Assembly (NCBI RefSeq): GCF_040546025.1 | Contig: NZ_JBEPNA010000014.1 | Span: forward strand, 1-64,000 | Length of the DNA stretch: 64,000 nt | Direction: 5' to 3' | Origin: Marisediminicola sp040546025 | GTDB taxonomy: Bacteria > Actinomycetota > Actinomycetes > Actinomycetales > Microbacteriaceae | Shown here: piece after piece, positions 1-7,566 of the stretch | How the letters are laid out: the number at the start of each line of letters is the position of its first letter | Numbering within the stretch: position 1 is the stretch's first letter | The notes under the pieces: generated by a model | What the model was told of the DNA's origin: nothing | The model's input: only the letters and a program-made list of their open reading frames with translations | Database searches by the model: none | Program-made: the position numbers and the translations under genes

Positions 1-237
1 AGCCGTGGTAGCCGTGGTAGCCGTGGTAGCCGGGGTAGCCGTGGTAGCCGTGGTAGCCGTGGTAGCCGTGGTAGCCGTGGTAGCCGTGGTAGCCGTGGTA
101 GCCGTGGTAGCCGTGGTAGCCGTGGTAGCCGTGGTAGCCGTGGTAGCCGTGGTAGCCGTGGTAGCCGTGGTAGCCGTGGTAGCCGTGGTAGCCGTGGTAG
201 CCGTGGTAGCCGTGGTAGCCGTGGTAGCCGAGGGTAG
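1..237 (+). CDS. Possible C-terminal Ser-Arg-Gly repeat tail of a gene entering from upstream (partial)
   Basis: Read from base 1, the 9-bp array encodes an uninterrupted Ser-Arg-Gly tripeptide repeat. The 10-nt variant unit at 226-235 shifts it into a TAG stop at 235-237. The result would be a basic, disordered tail of more than 70 residues on a protein that starts before the window, converging on the helicase gene that ends at 292. RG-rich tails of this sort occur on RNA-binding proteins and RNA helicases. No start or folded domain is visible, so the reading frame is inferred only from where the stop falls. A minus-strand frame from an ATG at 255 is also open. Confidence 0.3.
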   Translation, partial: SRGSRGSRGSRGSRGSRGSRGSRGSRGSRGSRGSRGSRGSRGSRGSRGSRGSRGSRGSRGSRGSRGSRGSRGSRGSRG

Positions 238-244
238 CCGTGGT
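1..244. repeat. 9-bp tandem repeat array, about 27 units
   Basis: The window begins inside a tandem array of the 9-mer AGCCGTGGT. Twenty-five units fill 1-225, with one G variant at 28-36. A 10-nt variant unit (226-235) and one more unit (236-244) close the array. Because 9 is a multiple of 3 the array stays in frame. On the plus strand it reads Ser-Arg-Gly, Ala-Val-Val, or hits TAG stops; on the minus strand it reads Thr-Thr-Ala, Pro-Arg-Leu or His-Gly-Tyr. The upstream limit lies outside the window. Confidence 0.97.
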
Positions 245-291
245 AGCCGGCGCATGCCGCACGGGGAGCTGCCCACCCAGCAGAACCACTT

Positions 292-2418
292 CTACCCGCG
301 CACTCCCAGCGCGAACGGCAGCACTCCAGCGGCGCCACCCTGGCGCAGCACCCTGGCGGCGACGGTGAGCGTCCACCGGCTGTCGACCAGATCGTCGACG
401 AGCAGCACCGGCCCCGACAGTCCGGACAAGGCAGACCCGAGCGCCCCGCCGACCGTGAAACCGCCCCAGACGCTCTGCAACCGGTAGGCGCTGTTGCCGC
501 CGGGCTCGCCGACCGGGCCGTCGCCAACGAGGTCAAGCGATCCGAGATAGGGCAGCCGGCCGACTCCGGCGAGCGCCGTCGCGACCGACTCGACGAGCAG
601 CGGATGCGACCGCGACGGCATCGAGACGACCGCCGCGGGCCGCTCCTCCCAGCCCCATTCGCCGAGCACCCGGATGCACGCCGCGATGAGCTGCGGGGAG
701 GCCGGAGCGTCGATGTTCGACGGGGAGAACACCGCGCGCAGGGTGCCGCCCCAGCCGAGGTCGGTGAGGCGGGCGAGGGCGCGGCCATCCAGCATCCGCT
801 CGCCCGGCGCGATCTTGCCCTTCGCCGGCACGCCGAGGCGGTCGGCTCCGGTGGGCCACTGCGCGCGCGGCTCGATGATCACGCCGACGCGGTCGAGGGA
901 GGACGCCGCCTTCGCCGCCTGCTCGTCCCGCACGTCGACGGGGTACCAGGCGCCGGCGCAGTTGTCGCAACGTCCGCAGGGCACAGCGGTGTCGTCGTCG
1001 AGCGAGCGCTGGAGGTATTCCATGCGGCATCCGTCGGTCTGCTCGTACTCGATCATGTGCTGCTGCTCGGCGATCCGCTCGGCGGCGATGCGCTCGTACC
1101 GTTCGCGGTCGTAGGTCCACGGCGTGCCGGTCGCGATCCAGCCGCCCTGCACCCGTTTGACCGCGCCGTCGACGTCGAGCACCTTGAGCAGCAACTCGAG
1201 CGGAGTGCGCCGGATGTTCACGCGCGCCTCGAGCGCCGGCGTCGAGAGGGGTGCGCCGCCGTTCGCGTTGAGCTCGTCGATCACGGTTTCGGCGCGCTGC
1301 TGGTTGGGCATCGACGCGGTGGCGAAGTACTGCCAGATCGCCTCGTCCTCGGTGCCGGGCAGCAGCAGCACGTCGGCGTTCGCGGTGGCTCGGCCGGCGC
1401 GGCCGACCTGCTGGTAGTAGGCGACGGGCGAGGACGGCGCACCGAGGTGCAGCACGAAGCCCAGATCGGGTTTGTCGAAGCCCATGCCGAGCGCGCTCGT
1501 GGCGATCAGCGCCTTCACCTGGTTGCCCTTGAGTAGCCCCTCGGACTCCTCCCGCTCGCTCGTGTCGGTCTGGCCGGTGTAGGCACGCACGACGTGGCCG
1601 GCCTCGCGCAGCAGCCGTGCCGTGTCTTCGGCGGCGGCGACGGTGAGCGTGTAGATGATGCCGCTGCCGGGCAGGTCGTCGAGGTGGCTGAGCAGCCAGC
1701 CGAGCCGGGCACTGGCATCCGGCATCCGCAGCACGCCCAGCCGGAGGGATGCCCGGGCGAGCGGCCCGCGGATCGTGACGACGTCGGTGTGCGCGGCCCC
1801 AGGAGCGAGCGCGCCGAGCTGCTCCGCGACATCCTGCACCACCCGGCTGTTGGCGGTCGCGGTCGTCGCGAGCACGGGCACCCCGGCGGGCATCTGCGCG
1901 ATCAGGTCGCGCAGGCGCCGGTAGTCGGGCCGGAAGTCATGACCCCAGTCGGAAATGCAGTGCGCCTCGTCGACGACGAGCATGCCGACCCGCGGGATCA
2001 GCTGCGGCAGCTGCTGCTCCCGGAACGACGGATTGTTGAGCCGCTCCGGCGAGACGAGCAGCACGTCAACCTCGTCGGCGGCGAGCTGGCGCAGCACGTC
2101 GCCCCACTCGTGAGCGTTGGTCGAGTTGATCGCGACCGCGCGCACCCCGGCGCGGGCCGCTGCCGCGATCTGGTCGCGCATCAGGGCGAGCAGCGGCGAG
2201 ACGAGGATTGTCGGGCCGGCGCCCTGCTGGCGCAGCAGCAGCGTCGCGACGAAGTACACCGCCGACTTGCCCCAGCCGGTGCGCTGCACGACGAGCGCAC
2301 GGCGGCGGTCGTCGACAAGGGTCTCGATGGCCTCGAACTGGCCCTCGTGGAAGGCCGCGTCGTCACGCCCGACGAGCGTGCGCAGAATCTCGAGAGCGGA
2401 TGCGCGGGTGTCGGTCAT
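292..2418 (-). CDS. RecQ-family ATP-dependent DNA helicase with C-terminal phosphoribosyltransferase-like segment
   Basis: A 708-residue superfamily 2 DNA helicase of RecQ type, expected to unwind DNA 3'-5' during repair. Walker A (RTGWGKS) is at about 46-52 and the DEAH box at 150-153, followed by the RecQ-typical CISDWGHDFRPDY loop. A GRAGRA-type motif VI and a cysteine cluster (CGRCDNC) with an upstream Cys form the usual zinc site. There is no HRDC domain. The last 40 residues contain VLLVDDLVDSRWT, which looks like the PRPP-binding loop of type I phosphoribosyltransferases; the reading of that end is from motif only. The ATG at 2418 is preferred to the upstream in-frame start at 2457 because the homologous part begins there. 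It is the second RecQ in the window, alongside the canonical one at 12637-14484. Confidence 0.9.
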   Translation of the reverse strand: MTDTRASALEILRTLVGRDDAAFHEGQFEAIETLVDDRRRALVVQRTGWGKSAVYFVATLLLRQQGAGPTILVSPLLALMRDQIAAAARAGVRAVAINSTNAHEWGDVLRQLAADEVDVLLVSPERLNNPSFREQQLPQLIPRVGMLVVDEAHCISDWGHDFRPDYRRLRDLIAQMPAGVPVLATTATANSRVVQDVAEQLGALAPGAAHTDVVTIRGPLARASLRLGVLRMPDASARLGWLLSHLDDLPGSGIIYTLTVAAAEDTARLLREAGHVVRAYTGQTDTSEREESEGLLKGNQVKALIATSALGMGFDKPDLGFVLHLGAPSSPVAYYQQVGRAGRATANADVLLLPGTEDEAIWQYFATASMPNQQRAETVIDELNANGGAPLSTPALEARVNIRRTPLELLLKVLDVDGAVKRVQGGWIATGTPWTYDRERYERIAAERIAEQQHMIEYEQTDGCRMEYLQRSLDDDTAVPCGRCDNCAGAWYPVDVRDEQAAKAASSLDRVGVIIEPRAQWPTGADRLGVPAKGKIAPGERMLDGRALARLTDLGWGGTLRAVFSPSNIDAPASPQLIAACIRVLGEWGWEERPAAVVSMPSRSHPLLVESVATALAGVGRLPYLGSLDLVGDGPVGEPGGNSAYRLQSVWGGFTVGGALGSALSGLSGPVLLVDDLVDSRWTLTVAARVLRQGGAAGVLPFALGVRG

Positions 2419-2472
2419 CGCTCCAGCCTGACAGAGACCCACGACACCGCCCATCAACTACGCTTGGCGCCC

Positions 2473-2991
2473 ATGGTCCTGCCCGAAGTGAGCGTCTGCT
2501 ATCTGCTGCGCGAGACCGCGGCCGGGCCCGAGATTCTCCTGGGACGCAAGAAGACCGGGCTGGGGCTGGGTAACCTCGTCGGGCCGGGCGGCAAGCTCGA
2601 GGCCGGCGAGACGCCGACGGATGCTGCGGTGCGCGAGACACGGGAAGAGATCGGCGTGACTGTGCACCCCGACTCACTCACCCTCATCGGCGAGCTCACG
2701 TACCCATTTCCCTACCGCCCGGCGTGGAGCCAGAAGTCATGGGCTTTCCTCTGCCGGGAGTTCTCCGGCGAGCCCATGGAGTCGGATGAACTGCGCCCGG
2801 AGTGGTTCGCGCTCGATGCGCTCCCCCTCGACCGGATGTGGGACGACGCGAAGCACTGGCTGCCGTTGGCCCTCGGCGGCCGGTTCGTGCGTGCGACGTT
2901 CACGTTCGCGGCCGACGGCAAGTCAGTGGAGTCGTCGGATTTCGTGAAGCCTCCGGGCTACCCGGCCGTCGACATGACGGGCTCCGAGTAG
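2473..2991 (+). CDS. Nudix hydrolase (8-oxo-dGTP diphosphatase-like)
   Basis: A 172-residue Nudix hydrolase, probably cleaving oxidised or other nucleoside triphosphates to monophosphates. A complete Nudix box, GX5EX7REUXEEXGU, is present at residues about 38-60 (GGKLEAGE ... RETREEIGV). The N-terminal LLGRKKTGLGLG stretch resembles MTH1/MutT-like proteins. The open frame extends far upstream, but homology begins at the ATG at 2473. A -10-like TACGCT lies at 2459-2464, 8 nt before that ATG, so the mRNA may be leaderless. It is divergent from the RecQ-like gene, and its last 34 bp overlap the end of the convergent DUF2510 gene. Confidence 0.88.
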   Translation: MVLPEVSVCYLLRETAAGPEILLGRKKTGLGLGNLVGPGGKLEAGETPTDAAVRETREEIGVTVHPDSLTLIGELTYPFPYRPAWSQKSWAFLCREFSGEPMESDELRPEWFALDALPLDRMWDDAKHWLPLALGGRFVRATFTFAADGKSVESSDFVKPPGYPAVDMTGSE

Positions 2992-3821
2992 GAGAACCCG
3001 TCGGTGACGTTGTCGATCCGCACCTCGAGAGTGCCGGTGGCCCCGGTGTCATCGGTGACCGCGCAGTCGAGCGTCGCCCCCGGCAGGATCTGTTCCGGCG
3101 TTTCGCACTCCACCGTGTGCTCGGTGCCGCCGACGGACAGCTCCCACGCGATCGACTCCTCGATGTTGCCCGTGATCAGGGGCACAAACGAGGCGCGGAA
3201 CGAGAACGCGAGCACCACGCATCCGGCGGCGACGATCAGCACGTTCAGGAACCACACCCAGGCGGGTGCTGCACCGATTCCCGCATGCTTGCGGGTCACG
3301 ACGGCCCGGGCGATCAGGTAGACCGGTGCGCCGAGCAGCGACCACGATGCGCGCGCGACATCGTGGTGCCCCCAGATGCGGAGGCGGCGCACGTCACGCA
3401 CAGCGAAGACGATCACGACCAGGTAGGGCAGCAGGACCGCGGCGAGTACCCACCAGGTCCAGCCGTAGAGGGTGATCAGGACGAGCGCGGCGGCGCCCGC
3501 GACGAACGCGACGAATGGGCTGAACGCGATGATCCAGACGGAAATCGAGCTCCATCGGCTCGGCAGGATGTCCCAACCCCCGGGGGTCTCGACGCGGCGC
3601 GCGACAACGACAGCGGGGCGATTGCTTTCTTGACGCGGCCACCCGAAGCTGGGCTCCGGCTCCGGCTCCGGCTCCGGCTCGGGCTCGGCCTCAACCTCGT
3701 CAGCCGGCAGCGGGGCCGTGTGCTCCGACCAGCCCTCGCCCGTCCACCAGCGCATGCGCGACGGCGACGCTGGATCCACGTGCCATCCCGCGGGAACGAC
3801 GGCGGTCGGAACGTCAGTCAC
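2958..3821 (-). CDS. DUF2510 domain-containing membrane protein
   Basis: A 287-residue protein of unknown function. The N-terminus has a DUF2510 motif (PAGWHVDP ... RWWTGEGWSEHT, residues about 8-35), a small tryptophan-rich domain common in actinobacterial membrane proteins. A Glu-Pro repeat linker (EPEPEPEPEPEP) and then about four hydrophobic segments follow (around ISVWIIAFSPFVAFVAGAAA, WVLAAVLLPYLVVIVFAV, VWFLNVLIVAAGCVVLAF). A C-terminal extracytoplasmic domain of about 80 residues has two Cys. GTG at 3821 is chosen because a G-rich ribosome site sits just upstream and the DUF2510 domain starts there. The 3' end overlaps the Nudix gene tail to tail. Confidence 0.82.
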   Translation of the reverse strand: MTDVPTAVVPAGWHVDPASPSRMRWWTGEGWSEHTAPLPADEVEAEPEPEPEPEPEPSFGWPRQESNRPAVVVARRVETPGGWDILPSRWSSISVWIIAFSPFVAFVAGAAALVLITLYGWTWWVLAAVLLPYLVVIVFAVRDVRRLRIWGHHDVARASWSLLGAPVYLIARAVVTRKHAGIGAAPAWVWFLNVLIVAAGCVVLAFSFRASFVPLITGNIEESIAWELSVGGTEHTVECETPEQILPGATLDCAVTDDTGATGTLEVRIDNVTDGFSYSEPVMSTAG

Positions 3822-4066
3822 TTGGCCCCCCAATAAGTGTTGACCAATAGTGGCGTACGCGGGCCCCCGGCGCCCTCCCCACATCTGGGGTGAAACGCCC
3901 CGTTCTTCCCGCGGGAATCAGATGATTTTGTGGTCTATCGGCGGCAGCAAAACAACCCCTCCCCCGGCCCCCTGCCCGCCCCTATCCTCGGAGCACTGAA
4001 AGTCCCAGCACCGCACCTCACAGCATCCGAGGCCACAGCACATTCACCGACGAATGGAGCGACGCG

Positions 4067-4393
4067 ATGACGGCCATCACCACTATCCGCAATCGGATGC
4101 GGCCACGGTCGAGGCTCGGCTGGTGGAGCACCGGCCTCGCGGGCCTTGTCCTGTTTGTCGCCCCGCTCGCGAGCCTCATCACCGGCCTCGCGATCGCCCT
4201 CTTCGAGCGTTCCTACGTGGTGAGCACAAGCGACGCGGTGTACCTGACGATTCCGTGCGTTGTGGTCTCGGCCACGCTCGGCATCGTGGCGGTCCTACGC
4301 GGAGACCGCAGTCCCGTGGTGGTCCTCGGGACTGGTGTGATGACGGCGATCACAGGCGCCCTCTGGGCGGACGAGTTCCTCTTTCGCATCTGA
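4067..4393 (+). CDS. Small membrane protein, unknown function
   Basis: A 108-residue protein with a basic N-terminus (RNRMRPRSR) and three predicted membrane helices (about 20-45, 55-78 and 83-102). The ATG at 4067 has GGAG at a 7-nt spacing (GGAGcgacgcgATG). No family is recognised. It lies about 110 bp upstream of the exporter gene, on the same strand. Confidence 0.65.
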   Translation: MTAITTIRNRMRPRSRLGWWSTGLAGLVLFVAPLASLITGLAIALFERSYVVSTSDAVYLTIPCVVVSATLGIVAVLRGDRSPVVVLGTGVMTAITGALWADEFLFRI

Positions 4394-4501
4394 ATCCGCG
4401 CCTCAGGTCGCGAAATTCCCGCGTTCGGGAATGTTGTCCGTCTTCGGCGGCTTTCAGCACAGGGAAGCAGACGAGGATGGGCCAGTGACGGAGACCACGC
4501 G

Positions 4502-5917
4502 GTGACGAGCAGAGCCGATGTGGGGTTCCGATCGGAACGCGGCCCGATCCTCATCGCCATCATGATGACGACCGGACTCGTCGCCATCGACGCGACGATC
4601 CTCGCGACCGCGATCACCTCCATCGTCGGCGACCTCGGCGGGTTCGCCCAGTTCCCGTGGCTGTTCTCGATCTACCTGCTCGCGCAGGCCGTCTCGGTGC
4701 CCATCTATGCAAAGCTCTCCGACGTGGTCGGGCGGGGGCCGATCATCATCTTCGGCATCGCCCTGTTTTTGCTCGGCTCGATCCTCTGCGGGCTCGCCTG
4801 GAGCATGCCGGCCCTCATAGCGTTCCGCGCCGTGCAGGGCCTCGGCGCCGGCGCCGTGCAGCCGACGGCGATCACCATCGTGGGCGACATCTACAGCATC
4901 GCCGAGCGGGCGCAGGTGCAGGGCTACCTCGCGAGCGTCTGGGCGGTTTCGTCGGTCGTCGGCCCGACGCTCGGCGGGCTGTTCTCGGAGTTCCTGTCGT
5001 GGCGCTGGATCTTCTTCATCAACATCCCGCTCTGCATCGTCGCGGGCTGGATGATCCTGCGCACCCTGCACGAGAAGATCGAGCCACGTGCGCACCGCGT
5101 CGACTACCTCGGCGCGGTGCTGCTCACCAGCTCGCTCAGTCTGCTCATCCTCGGCATCCTCGAGGGCGGACAATCGTGGGCCTGGGATTCCCCGCTGAGC
5201 ATCGGGGCCTTCGTCGTCGGCGGGATTCTGCTCGGATGCTTCGTGCTGGCCGAGACGCGCGCCGCCGAGCCGATCCTGCCGCTCTGGGTCTTCTCCCGCA
5301 GGCTGCTGCTGACCACGGCACTGGTCGGGCTCGGCGTCGGTGCGATCCTGATCGGCCTCACCTCGTACGTGCCCACCTACCTCGAGGGGTCGCTCGAGGT
5401 GTCGCCGCTCGTCGCGGGGCTCGCCCTCGCCGCACTGACGATCGGCTGGCCGATCTCGGCATCCCTCTCCGGGCGCTTCTATCTGCGGATCGGGTTCCGC
5501 AACACGGCGGTCATCGGAATGGTCATCGTGGTCTCGGGCGCCGTCATCCTCGCCGCCTTCGCGGGCGAGCCGAGCCTCGTCACCGTCGCGGCGAGCTGCT
5601 TCCTCATCGGCCTCGGGCTCGGCCTCGTCGCCACCCCGACGCTCATCGCCGCCCAGTCGAGCGTCGAGTGGAACCAGCGTGGCGTCGTGACCGGCGCGAG
5701 CCTGTTCTCCCGCTCAATCGGCAGCGCGATCGGCGTCGCGATCTTCGGCGCGGTCGCGAACGGCATCTTCGCGGCATCCGGGGGCTCCGGAATGGATGCT
5801 GAGACGATCACCACCGCGTCGTCGGCGGTCTTCCTCGCCGTCGTCATCGCCGCGGCGGCGACCGTCGTCGCGGTCGTCGCGATGCCGCGCACCCCAGCTC
5901 AGGGTGCCCGGGCGTAA
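4502..5917 (+). CDS. MFS transporter, DHA2 (EmrB/QacA-like) drug exporter
   Basis: A 471-residue inner-membrane proton antiporter of the 14-helix DHA2 drug:H+ family, expected to export hydrophobic compounds. Family motifs are visible: the LDATI-like segment (VAIDATILATA, about residues 27-37), the motif A region SDVVGRGP between helices 2 and 3, RAVQGLGAGAVQPTAITIVGD in helix 4, and the motif C-like GPTLGGLFSEFLSWRWIFFINIP. GTG at 4502 starts the protein and a GGAG lies about 15 nt upstream. No TetR-type regulator is next to it. The substrate cannot be predicted. Confidence 0.9.
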   Translation: MTSRADVGFRSERGPILIAIMMTTGLVAIDATILATAITSIVGDLGGFAQFPWLFSIYLLAQAVSVPIYAKLSDVVGRGPIIIFGIALFLLGSILCGLAWSMPALIAFRAVQGLGAGAVQPTAITIVGDIYSIAERAQVQGYLASVWAVSSVVGPTLGGLFSEFLSWRWIFFINIPLCIVAGWMILRTLHEKIEPRAHRVDYLGAVLLTSSLSLLILGILEGGQSWAWDSPLSIGAFVVGGILLGCFVLAETRAAEPILPLWVFSRRLLLTTALVGLGVGAILIGLTSYVPTYLEGSLEVSPLVAGLALAALTIGWPISASLSGRFYLRIGFRNTAVIGMVIVVSGAVILAAFAGEPSLVTVAASCFLIGLGLGLVATPTLIAAQSSVEWNQRGVVTGASLFSRSIGSAIGVAIFGAVANGIFAASGGSGMDAETITTASSAVFLAVVIAAAATVVAVVAMPRTPAQGARA

Positions 5918-5980
5918 CAGTCGGCGCGGCGGCGATCGTTCTCGCCGACGACGATTTTCCGAGCGAGCCCCGGCAGTGGC

Positions 5981-6172
5981 TCAGCTCGTGTGCGGCTGCT
6001 CGATTATGGTGTCGCCGCCGGGAAACACGAGCGCCTCGTGTCCGTCATCGAATCGCACGAGGTATGGCGCGGACCCCTCACTGCCACGCACCTCGAGAAT
6101 CTCGCCGTGCCTGTCCGGGGACTCGACCGTCTTGCCGCGGATCACAATCCGCTCGCCTGCCTTTGCGCGCAT
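5981..6172 (-). CDS. DUF1918 domain-containing protein
   Basis: A 63-residue protein matching the DUF1918 family, small SH3-like actinobacterial proteins of unknown role. Typical features are GERIVIRG near the start, the HGEILEVRG turn, YLVRFDDGHEALVFPG and a closing D-x-x-I. The ribosome site decides the start: AGGAGG lies 8 nt before the ATG at 6172, while the upstream in-frame GTG at 6181 overlaps the AGGAGG itself. An intergenic repeat array begins about 90 bp upstream of the gene. Confidence 0.85.
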   Translation of the reverse strand: MRAKAGERIVIRGKTVESPDRHGEILEVRGSEGSAPYLVRFDDGHEALVFPGGDTIIEQPHTS

Positions 6173-6260
6173 CTGCGTCACCTCCTGGCGAAATGGTAAC
6201 TCCGGAGGCGGTCAGCAATAAGGGGTTGCCGCCGGGCGGATGCCGTGGGGCGGGGCCGCG

Positions 6261-6520
6261 CTTTCATCATTCAGGAGTTTCAGCCCTGCCGGGCTTTCAT
6301 CATTCAGGAGTTTCAGCCCTGCCGGGCTTTCATCATTCAGGAGTCTGGAACCCGGGGCGACCGTAAATTGTCCAGCATCCGTCATTCTGGCTATTCCCGC
6401 GCGGCCTCGAGCCAACTTTCCTTGCCCAACTCCTGAATAATGACCAGCCTGCCGCCGGTCAACTCTTGAATAATGACAGTGCCCCCGCCGTGCCCCCGCC
6501 GGTCAACTCCTGAATAATGA
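6261..6520. repeat. Inverted intergenic repeat array 1 (3 forward + 3 reverse copies)
   Basis: The 353-bp gap between the DUF1918 gene and pip holds no gene. Three forward copies of CTTTCATCATTCAGGAG start at 6261, 6294 and 6327, with a 33-bp period whose remainder is TTTCAGCCCTGCCGGG. An 84-nt spacer follows, then three copies of the reverse complement, ACTCCTGAATAATGA, at 6429, 6462 (one mismatch, CTCTTG) and 6506. Two similar arrays lie at 17187-17403 and 52288-52645. Any forward copy can pair with any reverse copy, so transcripts of either strand would fold strongly here. Confidence 0.95.
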
Positions 6521-6534
6521 CGAGGCGACCCCCG

Positions 6535-7494
6535 TCAGCGCCCGGCGAAGCCGTCCGTCGCCTCGATCAGCGCCGACAGGATGCCGGGCTCGTCGAACGA
6601 GTGCCCCGCATCCGGGATCATCTGGAACTCGGCCTCCGGCCAGGCCCGGTGCAGGTCCCACGCGGTGACGGGCGGGGTGCAGATGTCGTAGCGGCCCTGC
6701 ACGATGACGGCGGGGATGTCGCGCAGCAGGCGCGCTCCCGCGATCAGCTGGCCGTCGGCCATCCACCCCTTGTTGACGAAATAGTGGTTCTCGATGCGCG
6801 CGAACGCCAGCGCGAACCGGGGGTCGGAGAAAACGGCCACGGTCTCGGGTTGCGGCAGCAGGGTGATCGCGCTCGCCTCCCACGTCGACCAGGCCACCGC
6901 GGCGGGCCCGTGCACGGCCGGATCGGGGTCGCCCAGCAGCGCGTGGTAGGCGTCGATGTAGCCGCCACGCTGCCCGCCGGGAACCTGCGCCGCGTAGCGC
7001 TCCCAGACATCCGGGAAGATCTGCCCGGCCGGGCCCTCGTAGAACCAGTCGAGCTCGGACTCGCGCAGGGTGAAGATGCCGCGCAGCACGAGCTCGGTGA
7101 CCCGAACCGGATGCGTCTGGGCGTAGGCGAGCGCGAGGGTGCTGCCCCAGCTTCCGCCGAACACCTGCCAGCGGTCGATCCCGAGGTGCTCGCGCAGCCG
7201 CTCAATGTCGGCGACGAGATGCCAGGTTGTGTGGACCGCGAGGTCGTAGCCCGCCTCGCTCGCGTGCGGCACGCTCTGGCCCGATCCGCGCTGGTCGAAC
7301 AGGATGATGCGGTATTTCGCAGGGTCGAACACGCGGCGGTGCTTGGGCCCGACGGCGCCGCCCGGGCCACCGTGAAGGAACACGACGGGCTTCCCGCCCG
7401 GGTTGCCGGATGCCTCCCAGTAAAGGCTCTGGCCGTCGCCCACGTCGAGCAGGCCGGAGTCGTACGGTTCGATCTCGGGGTAGTAGGTGCGCAT
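6535..7494 (-). CDS. pip: Proline iminopeptidase
   Basis: A 319-residue cytoplasmic alpha/beta-hydrolase of peptidase family S33 that removes N-terminal proline from peptides. The oxyanion-hole motif HGGPGG is at 41-46, and DQRGSGQS follows the FD turn. The nucleophile elbow GGSWGS puts Ser at 115. The likely Asp is in GRYDICTPP (about 268) and the His in PDAGHSFDE (about 297). Length and order fit the family throughout. The start ATG at 7494 gives the standard N-terminus. It is divergent from ktrB. Confidence 0.93.
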   Translation of the reverse strand: MRTYYPEIEPYDSGLLDVGDGQSLYWEASGNPGGKPVVFLHGGPGGAVGPKHRRVFDPAKYRIILFDQRGSGQSVPHASEAGYDLAVHTTWHLVADIERLREHLGIDRWQVFGGSWGSTLALAYAQTHPVRVTELVLRGIFTLRESELDWFYEGPAGQIFPDVWERYAAQVPGGQRGGYIDAYHALLGDPDPAVHGPAAVAWSTWEASAITLLPQPETVAVFSDPRFALAFARIENHYFVNKGWMADGQLIAGARLLRDIPAVIVQGRYDICTPPVTAWDLHRAWPEAEFQMIPDAGHSFDEPGILSALIEATDGFAGR

Positions 7495-7554
7495 CAGCCC
7501 AGCCTAAGTCGATGGTGCCGGGCCAACGGGGCGTGCGCTCCCCACCGGCGGGCG

Positions 7555-7560
7555 TAGTGT
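7555..7560 (+). promoter_or_regulatory. -10 element of a probable leaderless ktrB promoter
   Basis: TAGTGT fits the actinobacterial TANNNT -10 consensus and ends exactly 6 nt before the GTG at 7567. Transcription would then start at or next to the start codon. No ribosome site or convincing -35 hexamer is seen. Confidence 0.5.
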
Positions 7561-7566
7561 GGGCGA

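Noticed and set aside
5..487. Plus-strand frame of repeated Ala-Val-Val running into the RecQ-like gene
   Set aside because: It is one phase of the 9-bp repeat continuing antisense into a well-supported gene; it has no fold or ribosome site.
604..1536. 310-residue plus-strand frame
   Set aside because: It is antisense to the helicase, rich in Arg/Ala/Gly as expected for the shadow of a high-GC gene.
6261..6520. CRISPR array
   Set aside because: Units are close-packed with identical filler rather than unique 30-40 bp spacers, and half are inverted; no cas genes nearby.
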